From Bolinopsis microptera (taxonomy: Eukaryota > Ctenophora > Tentaculata > Lobata > Bolinopsidae): DNA of 64,000 bases. A model generated the notes under the pieces. That model had not been told where the DNA came from. It searched no databases and saw only the letters and a list, made by a program, of their open reading frames with translations. The stretch spans positions 4,271,538 to 4,335,537 of the forward strand of contig NC_087084.1 in NCBI RefSeq assembly GCF_026151205.1, read 5' to 3'. The translations under genes were made by a program, and so were the position numbers. The number at the start of each line of letters is the position of its first letter. The first letter of the stretch is position 1. Below, piece after piece: positions 21,900 to 32,875 of this stretch.

Positions 21900-24885
21900 A
21901 AAAGAAAATTTAATGAAAAATTTTAAAATTTTTTTAAAAATTTCCCAAAAATTTTTTTTTTCCCCAAATATTGCAAATTTTTTTTAAAAAAAAATTTTTA
22001 AAACAAAAAATTTGGAAAGGGGAAATTTTCGTTTAAATTTTTTTAATTTCCGGGGAAATTTTTTTTTTTTCCCCCCTTAATTAAATTTTCCAAAGGGCCG
22101 TGTTTTTTTTTTGGGAAACCCCCCGATTTTAAAAACCAATGGGGTTTTTTTTATTTTGTTTTAAACCAAAGTTTTCCCATTTCTTTAAAGGGGCCGTAAG
22201 GGGCTTTGGGTTGCCCGGAAGTTCCATAAATTTTTTCCCCTTTTGGGGACAGTTGTTTTGGGGTTTTATGAAGAAGAGATATAGAATTTTGGGTGTTTTT
22301 CCCTTATGGGTGTTTGGGGGGAGTTAAAATTAATTTTTAAAAATTTATATAAAATGGAAATTCAAAGAGGAAGGGAACTCGGGGTTTACTTTTAACTTTT
22401 ACATTTGGAAAAAACCCGAAAAGACTTAAAATTTTAGAAAAGAACAATAGTTTTGAAAATTTTCAAAAGGAAAGGGACCCCAGAGGTTTAATTTTAAACT
22501 ATAAAATGATCTTTTTGCCGCAAACAATTTTAGACAAAGTTTTTTAAATTGGGAAAACCAAAAGGAAAGGCCCACTCAAACCCCTTTTGAAACCCCCTAA
22601 CTTGGGGTTTTTGATGAAAAACTATCGGGAAAAAAGGGGAAAACCCCCATATAAGAGGTTTTGGGTTTTTTCACAAAATTCCCCCGGAAAAAACTCGGGG
22701 TTAAATTCCCCAAAACACCTAAAAAATATGTTTTTTTTTGACTTCCCCGGGGGGAAAATATTTAAAAAAAACCCCCCCCCCTTTTTTTTTTTATTAAAAA
22801 GTTTTGTTGATTCCTTTTTCCTATACCCCCCTTGCTATGTTCTTTTTTTTAAAGGCCCTTATTGATGAAACCCCAAAAATTTTGTTTTTCAGGCCGAATT
22901 CCTGTTTTAAAAAAGGGGGGGGGGGGGGGGTGTTGAAACCCCAAAAAATTCCCCCAATTTAAAAAAATTAAGTTGAGCCGAACAAAAAAAACTTCCCCAA
23001 AAAAAATTTATTTCGGGGGTTTTTTTTCCATTTTCCTGCTGAAAGGTTTAGCGTTGATAAATTTAATTTCAAATAGGAGGTTCCCCTTTTCTTTCGGCTT
23101 TGGGGGTTACATTTTAAATAAAAAAAACCCCCGTTCTCCAAAACCCAGGGACCATTCCTTTAAAAGGGTTTTTGACAGAATTCCTTTTAAAATAAATTAA
23201 CAAAAACAGGGGTTTTGGAAAACCCCCGTTTTAAGGCTTTTCTGAGGTCAGCTTGAAATCCTTGGCCCCCTTTTAAGTTTGTTTGTAATGAGAGTAAAAA
23301 CCCTTTTTCAAAACAAAACTTAATAGGGGTTTTTAAAAAAAAAATTTAGGGGTCCCCTTAAACCAACTTAATTAGGCTATATTGGGTTCCCGCTGTTGGT
23401 TGGCCCCCTACTTTTAATTCATTTAAAACGAAAGATTAAGGCTTTTTGACATCCCCCCCAAAAACCTTTTTTACAGTTCTAATACTGAAAAAAAAAAAAA
23501 AAAGAAAATTTAAAAAAAAGTTGTAATACGAAAATAAGTTTTGGGCATCAGGAAAAAAAAAAGTCCTTTTGTAATTTACACGTACCCCTTTTATTAAAAA
23601 TTATAACCAAATATTTTGGGGGGGGGTTTTCCCCCCAAAAGGTTTTTTTTCAATTTGAAATAAGGTTTTTCAAAAACAATTTTTTTTTTTAATCCTTCTT
23701 TTTTTTCTTTCCCATCCCCCCCTCAATTTAAAAAAAATTAGAAAATTAAAACCTTCGAATTTTTAATTTTTTTTAAAAATCTTTTTTTAAAAAAGGAACT
23801 TTAAATTAAAAAGAATTCAAGGTAAAAAACCCTGAAAATCTCTTTATTTTCCCTATTCTTCAGGGGGCTTTGTTTAATCCCCAAAAAATTTAAGTTCGCA
23901 TCCACAGAAGTTGGATACACTGTACCGGCCAAGTATTTTCCCCTTTGGAAATTTTATCCTTTTTTAAATTTTTCAAAATTTGGGGCTGGAAATTATTTAC
24001 ATTTTTGGGCATTTGGGAAATCAGCGCGGTTTTTAAAATAAAAATTTTTTTTTCAATGAAAAAAGGGAAAATATTTAACCCCTTTTTTCCCGGCCAAAAA
24101 AAAGCCATTTTCGTTTTTGGGAGTGAGGAAAAAATTAAAACCCCAGTTTATTTTTTAAATTTCCACGAAAAATTTTTTTAAAAAAAAAAAAAAATCAAAA
24201 AAAAATTAAAATTTTTCATGCAATTTATTCCCTTCCCTATATTAAAAAACCTTTTTTTTAAAAAATTTTTTTTTTGGGGAAAAATTGTTGGTCCCTAGTT
24301 TGATTGGGACTGCCGAAAAAAAGCTTTTATTTTCGGTTTTTAGGGCGAAGTTTTAAAGTCCCCCCAAAAAATTATTTAATTAAGCTTTAAAATAGAGTCT
24401 TTTTCATAAAAAATTTCTTTAAAAAAAAAATAAAATTAGTTTTGGGGAAAAATTTTTTGGTAACTTTTGGGGAAATTTCCCCCCCTCATCTTTTTAAATT
24501 TGTCAAAAAATTTTCAAAACAATTTTACGGAAAAAGGGCAAAACTTAAAAATTTTAAAAAAGGGGGGCCGAAAATTTTTGCCCTTTTTTACCCTTAGAAA
24601 ATTTTTTGAGAGTCAGGAAATTTTCTTTTCCCCGGTTTTTGAATTTCCCCTAAGGCAGGTTTTTTTAATAATTGATTAAATCCCCTTAGATTTAATATTA
24701 ATTTCCCCGACTAATTACCCCTATGATTTTGGTTTGGGGCCATCCCCCAAATCAAATTTTTTTCCAAAAGGGGGTTTTTAAAAATTTCCCCAAATTTTTC
24801 CCTATTCCCCGAGGGCCACCGGGGAAAATTTTTTTACCGGAGGCCCTCGGGCCCCCTGTTACATTTTTCCCCCCCGGGTAAAATT

Positions 24886-24920
<35 letters not shown>

Positions 24921-26755
24921 GTTAAAAAAAAAAGGTTTCCCCAAATTTTAAATTAACCCTTTTTTCAATTTCCCCAAAAATGTTGTTTGGGTGGGGGGAT
25001 GGACTCCGGCCGGAGAATAAATGAGAATTAGGCTTACAATAAAAAGGGGGAATTTTAGGCGTTTGTAAATTTTAAAATTGTTATAAAACTTTAATAAAAA
25101 AAATACTGAAAATCCCACTCCTAAGGTAGGGCACAAAAATTAAAAATTTAATACCCGCGTGGTTTTTCCCAAAGCCTCTCCCCGCCCCCTGTCCCAAACC
25201 CCCAAAACCCCCCCCCTTATAAAAAACTTTAAAATTTTAAAAGAGTTGCCCAGTTTTTAAAAAATTTCATTTCTTTTTCCCATTAAACCTTTTTTGCCAT
25301 TTCTTTAAATTTTTTTTTTGGGAGGGTCTAAAAGTTTAGTGTTTTTTTTTTTTTTCAAATTAAAAACAACCTAAAATACAATCAGACTAAATTAATTTTT
25401 GAATTACGCACCCCAATTCATTCCCAAACCCCGGGGTGACCCCCCCTTAAAAACCCCCTTTAAAAAGGCTTTTAAAAAGTCGTGTTAATGGTTACAAAAA
25501 ATTTTGGGCCTTTTTCGATTGTTTTTTTCCCCTTGTTTAAATTTTAAAAATAAAAAAAACTGTTAGCCCCCTTGGGTTAATCCACTCCCCGCCCCCCAAA
25601 AAAAAATTTAATGGGCCCTTGGGGCCCCTTTTAAAAAATTTTCCTCCCCGGTGGTGGGGACAAAGAAATTATCCGGGAAAATTTTGTTTTCCGCCCCCGG
25701 TCCCCCCGGTTATGTTATTTTAAACCCCCCTTTTTCCTACGGGGTTTCCCCGCCGCTGCAAAGGGGGTACTCTAAAGGAAAACCCGGGGTTAAGCTACTT
25801 TAAATTTAAAAGATTGTTGCGGTTATCATAGGGGCTGTGAACCCCTTTTTTACGGGGTGGTAGGACCCTTTTTTTCCAGGCGCTGGTAAAATTTAATTAG
25901 GGCTGGGGCGGAACAAAATTTCCCGGGCCCCCGGCAATAAAATATGTTTCCCAGGGGGGTAGGGGGGAAAAAAAATATTTTTTTTAAACCTCGGGCCCAA
26001 AAACATAAGATTTTTCCCCCGGGGGACATAAAATTTTTTTCCCCAAAGGGGGTTTCATTTATATAATTTTTTAAAAAAACCCAAATTTTAAAAAACCCCA
26101 AGAAAAGGCGCCCCCAATTTTGAAAATGGTAAAACTCAAAGGGTTAAATTTAACCAACATAAAACGCGATTAGGGTGGGAAAAACCAATGGGTTTAATTT
26201 AATTTCAGTGGTTTATAAAAAAAAGGGGTTAATTAAATTTTAATGAGTGTAAAATTTTAAAAACAAATTCTTTCCCTTAAAGGAAACACCTACCCCAAAA
26301 ATAAAAGTTTAAGGCATGTTAAGAATTTCAATGGGGGAAAGAAGAAAATATTTTTTAAAAAACCCTTTTAAATTTACGTTTAAAAATTTACTTTAGGGGG
26401 CTTTCAAGGGGGGGGTTTTTTTTGGGGGGCCCTTCCCCGGGCCCTAGGCCCCAAAAAAAACGCAAACCGGTGGGTTAAAAGGATTTTATTTTAAAAAACC
26501 CTGGGTTTAATTTGCGGGTTTTTAAAAAACCTTAAAAATAAAACCTTTTTTACTAGCTTTAAACATTTAAAAAGCGGGAAAAAAAAACCTTAAAAAAAAA
26601 GGGCCAAAATTTTTAAAAATTTTTTCCCGTTTAAAAATAATTTATTTTTATCCCCAGGACCCCTTAGGGGTTTAAGGGTTCTTATAAAAACAAAATTTGG
26701 GGGTTAAGCCAATCCCAAAATTAAATACAAACGGGTAATTACCAAAAAAGGGGTA
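21900..26755. other. Low-accuracy assembly segment (homopolymer-error rich)
   Basis: Almost every position lies in a run of As, Ts, Cs or Gs of three to ten, including a G29 tract near 24891-24919. No frame exceeds about 90 codons, and normal sequence resumes sharply at about 26755 inside an ORF. This is what uncorrected single-pass long-read consensus looks like. Nothing should be annotated here; the 5' part of the LINE whose ORF1 begins before 26770 probably lies inside. A cleaner island sits near 23890-23940. Confidence 0.85.
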
Positions 26756-26769
26756 ATGGCCCAGAAAGA

Positions 26770-27540
26770 ATAGAAATTTGCCCGAGATCCCCGCGCAAGA
26801 CAAGGACCAACAGAGATATCCCCGGTCTTCCTCCTGAGCGAGGCCAAAGAGAGTCATACAGAAGGAGTGAGAGGATCAACACCGATCACAGGAACAGTTC
26901 CAGAAATGGAAACACTACACACTCATCTGATCGATCTAAAAGATTGAGTAAATCATCAGCACGGAAGAAACCGAAAGTGGTCCTTCTTTGTGACTCAACT
27001 ATGCGGAGTTTCAAGTCAGAGGAGTTCTCCAAGAGATATGATGTCTCCATGATCTACAAACGCAGCTGGGACGAGCTCAGCTCCTGTTTGGGTGAAACTG
27101 CTGAGGAGATATCAAACAAAAACCCAGACGTAGTTTACATCCACCTTGGTGCTCATGACATCACGAATGGCCAACCGAGTGATTCTCTAATCAACACCTT
27201 TGTCCAGAGCACTGAAAAGATCCTCCGAGAAACATCACAAAAGTGCAAGGTGGTCATCTCTCATCCAATCATCTGCAATCAAACCGATGGAGGGGGACTT
27301 AGAGCCAGACAACTTATCTCGGAGGCAATTCACAATCTCAAAGATGATAGAGACAAAGCAGACTTCTGGACTAGAACTCGGGAGAACAAGAACTCCAACT
27401 TCTTTCCTGAAGATTCGGAACTTCCTCACAATTACATGTTGACCTCAAACAAATCTCAGCTCAACGACAGGGGTATCAGGGTCATTATGGGCAACTTCAG
27501 GACCAGCCTCGACAACACTTTCACCAGAGGCTCTCGTTAG
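26770..27540 (+). CDS. LINE ORF1 with SGNH-hydrolase-like domain
   Basis: First ORF of the non-LTR element. The readable frame begins near 26770 as sequence quality recovers, so the true start is lost. The N-terminal part is basic and disordered (CPRSPRKTRTNRD, RRSER, SSARKKPK). A Rossmann-like SGNH domain follows: VVLLCDSTM (block I, GDS replaced by CDS), YIHLGAHDITN (block III, GxND changed to GAHD), VVISHPII, and a C-terminal segment LNDRGIRVIMGNF. SGNH/esterase-type ORF1 proteins are known in several LINE clades, where they may bind membranes or RNA-protein particles. The stop at 27538 is 72 bp before ORF2. Compatible with a bicistronic LINE. Confidence 0.72.
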   Translation: MEICPRSPRKTRTNRDIPGLPPERGQRESYRRSERINTDHRNSSRNGNTTHSSDRSKRLSKSSARKKPKVVLLCDSTMRSFKSEEFSKRYDVSMIYKRSWDELSSCLGETAEEISNKNPDVVYIHLGAHDITNGQPSDSLINTFVQSTEKILRETSQKCKVVISHPIICNQTDGGGLRARQLISEAIHNLKDDRDKADFWTRTRENKNSNFFPEDSELPHNYMLTSNKSQLNDRGIRVIMGNFRTSLDNTFTRGSR

Positions 27541-27612
27541 TCCTTTTTCATTTCTTCATCTTTTCACCTTCTTTTCGTTTCTCTCCAGGTCCCTCTCTGA
27601 CCTTTCCTCATC
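27541..27612 (+). other. ORF1-ORF2 spacer of the LINE
   Basis: A pyrimidine-rich 72-bp gap (TCATTTCTTCATCTTTTCAC) between ORF1 stop and ORF2 ATG. The frames do not overlap. Confidence 0.5.
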
Positions 27613-30600
27613 ATGGACTTTGCTAACTCTATTATCTCCTGGAACGTAGCAAACATCCATGGCCTGCTTGGTAGCAAGACAGAAGATCCAGACTTTCTCA
27701 ATTTTATCACACCTCACGACGTTATCTGCAACTCGGAGGCCAATTTTGAAGCTCTCCAAGCAGAAATTAGCAATCTCCGCGAGACCCCCGAGGATGAAAT
27801 TCTTCTTGTTGGTGATCTCAACGCCAGAATAGGCTTGTCAACCAAGCTGCTGTTGTACGACAGAGCTGAAGAATTTGAGCTATTCCCAGAAACAGGCCGA
27901 ACTTCCCAGGCCATGATAGTTCCTGATTCTGTCCCAATATCAAAGAGCAGATGGAGTGAAGACAAGTGCACTAATAGTCATAAGAAGCAACTTCTTGACC
28001 TCTGCGGATCAGAAAACCTACTCATCCTGAATGGACGTACCATTGGGGATTCCACTGGAAAGTACACCTGTTTCAAGTGGAATGGCAACAGCGTAGTGGA
28101 CTATTTCATAGCATCTTCCAACTTCCTTCATAGAGTGAGAAGTCTGACAGTCGGTGAGCACACCTTGTACTCGGACCACAACCCAGTTCTTCTCAGCTTG
28201 CGGAAGCAGCATTCGGTGATGAACACTCAAACACCTGGAGATTCCACCCTCCGTTATGATGACGCTCCATTCCGATACAAGGTCTCAGAAAACAGTTTAC
28301 TCAACTTCGCCCAGTCGTTCGAGGAGCCAGATATAGTCAACAGAATCTCGAACTTGCACAATGCTGCTGACGCTATCCCGACTACCCAGCAAGGGGTGAA
28401 GGAACTGAGTGACAAGATAACTGATCTCATCAATTGCCTGGCAAAAAGAGAACTCGGTGTCTCTAAGCAAGCAAAGCATCCTAAACCAAAGTTCGATTCT
28501 TGGTTTGATGGTAATTGCCATGCAGCCAGGCGACTCTTCAAGCGGTCAATCAAAGTTGTCGACCAAAACCCCGACAGTCAAAGGATCAAAGCACGACACC
28601 GTGCCAACTCGAAAAGTTACAGGAAGATCATCAATAAAAAGAAGGATGACTTTTTCAAAAGACTGAACAAAAAAATCAAGAATGGTAAAGCTATCTCTTG
28701 GCGGGATTTCAAGAAATTAAAGAACTTTAAGAAAGATGAGGTTCAAACCGATCCCGAACAGCTCCAAACTTTTCAGAATTTTTATGCTGATCTTTACTCC
28801 GACTCCCACCCAACTGTTGACAGTCTTACTAAGAAAGCCCTTCTTGAAGAAGCTGACACATTTGCTAAAGGATCCGTGCCAAACGAAGCTTTAAACAGCC
28901 CTTTTACCATTGAAGAGCTGAACGGTGCCATCAAAAGTCTGAAGACTGGCAAAGCGTCATCCTTTGACCATGTCAGTAACGAGATGATCAAAAGCCTAAA
29001 CGAGAACATGAGAAATCTACTTCTTAAACTTTTCAATCTCTGTTTGACCACAGGTGTGTATCTTTGGAGTAAAAGCGTGATAACGCCGTTACACAAGAAA
29101 GGCTGCATTAGAAATCCCGATAACTACAGAGCTATTGCAGTCTGCAGCTGCATTGGCAAGCTATTGTCAACAATGCTGCTATCGAGACTTGTCACACACC
29201 GGCAAACGACACATTCAGATCCGCCCAATCAAGCTGGATTCACCAAAGGGAGCCAATGTAATGATCACATTTTCACTCTGATATCGATCATTGAGAAGTA
29301 CAAGAGAGTAAAGCAGAAGGTCTTTGCTATATTCATTGACCTTCGTAAAGCCTTTGACCTTGTATGTCGACAGGCCCTCCTATTCAAACTATCATGTTAT
29401 GGTGTTAATGGTGGGTTCTACAACATCATCAAAGACATGTACAGCAAGTCGGAAGGACATATAAAGATCAATGGCAAAATCAGTGAAGCCTTCAGTATCC
29501 TGAAAGGGACAGAGCAAGGTCACCCTCTTAGTCCAGAATTGTTCAAGGTGTACTTCAAAGAGCTCTCTGATCTCCTCAACGAAGCCCTAGCCAACTGCCC
29601 CATGCTTGCAGGACTTTCAGTAACTCATCTAGCCTGGGCTGATGATTTAGTTATTCTTGCCCTTGACCAAGAATCGCTGCAAAAGCTAATCACGATCATC
29701 ACGACGTACTGCGATAACTGGGGACTGGAAATCAATATATCCAAAACCAAGTTTATGGTTTTCAACAGTAAAGCTCCGGATACCCCTAGTTGGCGTCCCA
29801 AAGCACATGGCAACGACATCGAGATGGTCTCCCACTACTGCTATCTTGGCATTCTTATCAGTAGCAATGGTAAATTCCGACAAGCCACTGATTCTCTTTA
29901 CCGCAAAGGGCTCGGAGCATATTTCAGCCTCAGAAGCACAATCGATCGCAGATTTGTTGACGCCTCATGCTTCCACAAGCTTTTCAACTCACTGGTTAAG
30001 CCCATCTTACTGTACGGCTGCCAAGTCTGGGCACCCACTCTTCCAGAGGTAACAAAAGTTCTTTCGTGCCTCATGAGGGATCAAAACTTGAACAACTCAA
30101 TGACCCACATGGCAAAGCAACAAATCGAGCAGGTTCACCTCCGTCACCTGAAGTTCCTCCTTGGGATAAACAGACGGGCTACCAATGCAACTGCATGGGG
30201 TGAGACAGGTTCGTACCCACTACTGATCGAAGTATTAAAACTAAGTGTCAAATACTTCAAAAGGATAATGGGTCTCCCATCGTCTCAACTGGTGAAGGCT
30301 GCTATGACTGAGCAAATAAACTTGCATCTTTCGTGGTACTCTGGAATAGAAAACATCATCAAGTGCTTCAACAACATTGATCCTAGAACATATGCAAGGA
30401 ACTCTTCGCTTCTACTCAACGCAACTGCGTTTGCAGACGCTTGCAGTCCAGACGAGCTGGTAAATAACTTTCAAAAGCTTTTTACAGACTCCTGGAGATC
30501 AAAGATTAACGAGAGCAGGAAACTCACTTTCTACAAGGACGTCAAAACAGTCTTTGCATGGGAGCCTTACCTCGATTATGCAAGAACTCTCAATGACAGA

Positions 30601-30990
30601 AGATCAACAGCTCAAATAAGGTGCAGTTCTCACAGACTCAGCATAGAAATTGGGAGATACGACAAAACACCTCTAGAGAGCAGAACTTGCACCTTTTGTG
30701 AACTGAAAGGATCAACCGGGATCATAGAGGATGAAACACACTTTCTCACTTCCTGCCCACAAGGGAAGGCTATCAGAGACAAGTTTACCAGAGCTAGTGA
30801 AAGCTTGGGAAACAGCAATGACAACGGACTGAACAACATTGTCAACACTCTCTCTCGTACCGAAGATCTTTACGGTAACCTTAACGAGCAGGATGTGAAC
30901 TTGATTAGACTTTCATGCTCAACCATCAGAGAAATGTACAGTCTGAACCTCAAGCACAAAGACAGCCTTCGTGATGAAGATGGAAAGTAG
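27613..30990 (+). CDS. LINE ORF2: partial endonuclease, reverse transcriptase, zinc knuckle
   Basis: An uninterrupted 1125-codon frame from ATG. The endonuclease N-terminus has IISWNVANIHG and ends a strand with DVICNSEA; LLVGDLNARIG follows only about 25 residues later, then VDYFIAS and LYSDHNPVLL. The intact RTE endonuclease in this window has about 100 residues between the equivalent E and GDLN blocks, so roughly 80 are deleted in frame here. RT motifs are complete: NQAGFTKGSQCNDHI, IFIDLRKAFD, GTEQGHPLSPELFK, LAWADDLVILAL. The tail carries CTFCELKGSTGIIEDETHF...C. Length and lack of stops suggest recent activity of the family, but this copy probably could not cut its own target. Confidence 0.88.
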   Translation: MDFANSIISWNVANIHGLLGSKTEDPDFLNFITPHDVICNSEANFEALQAEISNLRETPEDEILLVGDLNARIGLSTKLLLYDRAEEFELFPETGRTSQAMIVPDSVPISKSRWSEDKCTNSHKKQLLDLCGSENLLILNGRTIGDSTGKYTCFKWNGNSVVDYFIASSNFLHRVRSLTVGEHTLYSDHNPVLLSLRKQHSVMNTQTPGDSTLRYDDAPFRYKVSENSLLNFAQSFEEPDIVNRISNLHNAADAIPTTQQGVKELSDKITDLINCLAKRELGVSKQAKHPKPKFDSWFDGNCHAARRLFKRSIKVVDQNPDSQRIKARHRANSKSYRKIINKKKDDFFKRLNKKIKNGKAISWRDFKKLKNFKKDEVQTDPEQLQTFQNFYADLYSDSHPTVDSLTKKALLEEADTFAKGSVPNEALNSPFTIEELNGAIKSLKTGKASSFDHVSNEMIKSLNENMRNLLLKLFNLCLTTGVYLWSKSVITPLHKKGCIRNPDNYRAIAVCSCIGKLLSTMLLSRLVTHRQTTHSDPPNQAGFTKGSQCNDHIFTLISIIEKYKRVKQKVFAIFIDLRKAFDLVCRQALLFKLSCYGVNGGFYNIIKDMYSKSEGHIKINGKISEAFSILKGTEQGHPLSPELFKVYFKELSDLLNEALANCPMLAGLSVTHLAWADDLVILALDQESLQKLITIITTYCDNWGLEINISKTKFMVFNSKAPDTPSWRPKAHGNDIEMVSHYCYLGILISSNGKFRQATDSLYRKGLGAYFSLRSTIDRRFVDASCFHKLFNSLVKPILLYGCQVWAPTLPEVTKVLSCLMRDQNLNNSMTHMAKQQIEQVHLRHLKFLLGINRRATNATAWGETGSYPLLIEVLKLSVKYFKRIMGLPSSQLVKAAMTEQINLHLSWYSGIENIIKCFNNIDPRTYARNSSLLLNATAFADACSPDELVNNFQKLFTDSWRSKINESRKLTFYKDVKTVFAWEPYLDYARTLNDRRSTAQIRCSSHRLSIEIGRYDKTPLESRTCTFCELKGSTGIIEDETHFLTSCPQGKAIRDKFTRASESLGNSNDNGLNNIVNTLSRTEDLYGNLNEQDVNLIRLSCSTIREMYSLNLKHKDSLRDEDGK

Positions 30991-31996
30991 TCCTTCAGCC
31001 AGCTCCCTTCTGCTTTTCTCGTTCTTTCTTTCCTTCTCCTTCTGCTTTGGATCTGTGACGGATGCTATGAGCGACTCTTGGGACTTTCCGTCCCTACATG
31101 GGCTTCCGGCCGTGCGTCCATGTAGGAACTGTGGGGCCTTCAGAGTGATAGGGTTACAATGGTTGTTAGTACAGCAATGGATCGCTCCATTGGCCCGACC
31201 TCCGAGACGGGGTATCCGAGAGGACCCTGGTCGTGACCAGCTCTGCACCAAAAGGTGTATTCTGGCGCCTGAAATCTTGGACCGTAGTCTGCGTACGGGG
31301 TAGACTGCCACGGACGATTTTGTTACACGGGCCGCTCACTGCATTCTGATTTTAGCCAGACCTCAGCAGGTGGTTTGTCTCCACTCTTGTTTCTTTTTTC
31401 TTGTCCCCCTGCATCCTTTCCTTCTCCTTTGCTTCCCCCCTTTCAGTCTTCATTTTCAGCATCAGCCTCATCAGTCTCATCAGTTTTAGTCTTCAGAGCC
31501 ACTTGCTCCTACGACCGCACCTTACTGGCTCACTGCATTTGGCCCAAGCGGCATTTTAATTTTCCTTTTTTTTTAACTTGCTTACTGTGCATTTCTTTTT
31601 TGCCCTAGCGACTAGCGCGCGTTCGTGTTCCCGAGCATGCCATCTCAGAACACCTCGGGTACACTTGTTCGTCCAAGTACCTAGTGGTCGACACTTTGAC
31701 AGTCATCACACTGTTCTGGATTATGGCACAGTCGACATGAAAACTTTTTCTTATCAGTCATTATCATGTCACCCATCACAACATTTTGAACTTCGATAGT
31801 ACCTTACATGAATTTATCGACAGTTAACTCTCTTTCACTAAGACATTCTTAACTTTGTCACACAGTATCACATTTTCATTAGACACCTACATTTTGAGAA
31901 TCATTTAATTTTCGATTGGAACTTAACCGAATTAAGACCTAGTGTGTGTGTTTGAGCGATTTGTACAACATTTCTGTAATGTTTCAAATTATATTC
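30991..31996 (+). mobile_element. Probable 3' UTR of the LINE
   Basis: Pyrimidine-rich non-coding sequence directly after the ORF2 stop, then AT-rich DNA. It contains a short hairpin-forming pair (CCTACATGGGC / GTCCATGTAGG, about 31092-31128). The true 3' end is not obvious; the A-run at 32006 has its own flanking duplication and may be a separate event. Confidence 0.45.
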
Positions 31997-32028
31997 AAAT
32001 GTTCTAAAAAAAAAAAAAAAAATGTTCT
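31997..32028 (+). repeat. Poly(A) run flanked by a 9-bp direct duplication
   Basis: AAATGTTCT at 31997-32005 is followed by an A-run (32006-32022) and AAATGTTCT again at 32020-32028. This is what a poly(A)-only retroinsertion leaves, or the LINE 3' tail if its 5' target copy happens to be elsewhere. Slippage is also possible. Confidence 0.45.
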
Positions 32029-32294
32029 ATAACAGGAGCGTCAACCTATCCGTAAGCAGCCCTAACACAACCCTAAAATACTGTTAGTTCATCCTGAAAC
32101 CGCTATGAAGACTTGAAATACTGCTTATAGAAGTCCCGATAAAATCCTTGGTAGTCCTTTTCGATTTTGGTTGATATCCGTATTCATAATGAGGTCTGAT
32201 CGTCATCTTCGTACAGCGTTCGATGTCTGTGTGAAGGTAAAATTATGGTGATATCCTCTGGATCAGGCAGAGGTCGAGTGTTATCGGGATTATT

Positions 32295-32370
32295 TCTGTA
32301 GTAGTGGAACAGCAATACTAAGGTATACTAAGGTCCCATTACCTTAGTATTGCTGTTCCACTACTACAGA
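32295..32370. repeat. Perfect 31-bp inverted repeat (hairpin)
   Basis: The arm 32295-32325 (contains GTAGTGGAACAGCAATACTA) is exactly complementary to 32340-32370, with a 14-nt loop. A relic with CATTACCTTAGCATTGCTGT lies at about 37160-37205. Likely a tiny fold-back MITE. Confidence 0.75.
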
Positions 32371-32684
32371 TATCCGTATTCGTTTATCTTAGGCAAATAT
32401 TTGGAAAAATTTCTTTCGTCTTCTGAACTCGAGATCTTTCCTTCTGACAAGCACTATCATTAGCTGAGAACTAGAGTCATTGTTTACAATTACTGAGATT
32501 CGGCAGAGAGACCGGTGCCATCCGATAAGCCGATAGCTTATAATATCATCTATAAGTATAACAGCCAAGTTTATGATAATAATATGAAAAATAAGTGCAT
32601 TTTAAATAATTTGCCCTTGAGTATGATAATTATAACCAGTTTTATCTTGTTTAGCGTCCTCGAAAACATAGGGTTACATGATTT
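32371..32684. other. Non-coding, no feature recognised
   Basis: Ordinary AT-rich sequence; a 62-codon frame here has no supporting signal. Confidence 0.4.
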
Positions 32685-32875
32685 TCGCTTCGATATTCAT
32701 TAACAAAAAATCCTTCTATCTTCAAATTTCTGGCTCAGCTGCCTGGTAGGTTTCAAAAGGTAATAACTGATACCAGATCAAGATGCTGCAATAATTGTGC
32801 AGCTCCTATTATAATTGGATCCAATTACACGCGATACAATATACTATTCCATTTAAGGCCTGATCAAGTAGCTTC
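32685..32875 (+). repeat. Dispersed repeat B, copy 2
   Basis: Inverted partner of 21235-21420 (see that entry). It shares about 180 bp with scattered differences, including AGCTGCCTG and CACGCGATA blocks. Confidence 0.65.

Noticed and set aside
22139-26101. Many 60-90 codon frames rich in Phe, Lys, Pro and Gly
   Set aside because: They lie in homopolymer-error sequence and reflect base composition only.
30971-31311. Frames on both strands after the LINE ORF2
   Set aside because: They lie in the pyrimidine-rich 3' region of the LINE and show no domain.
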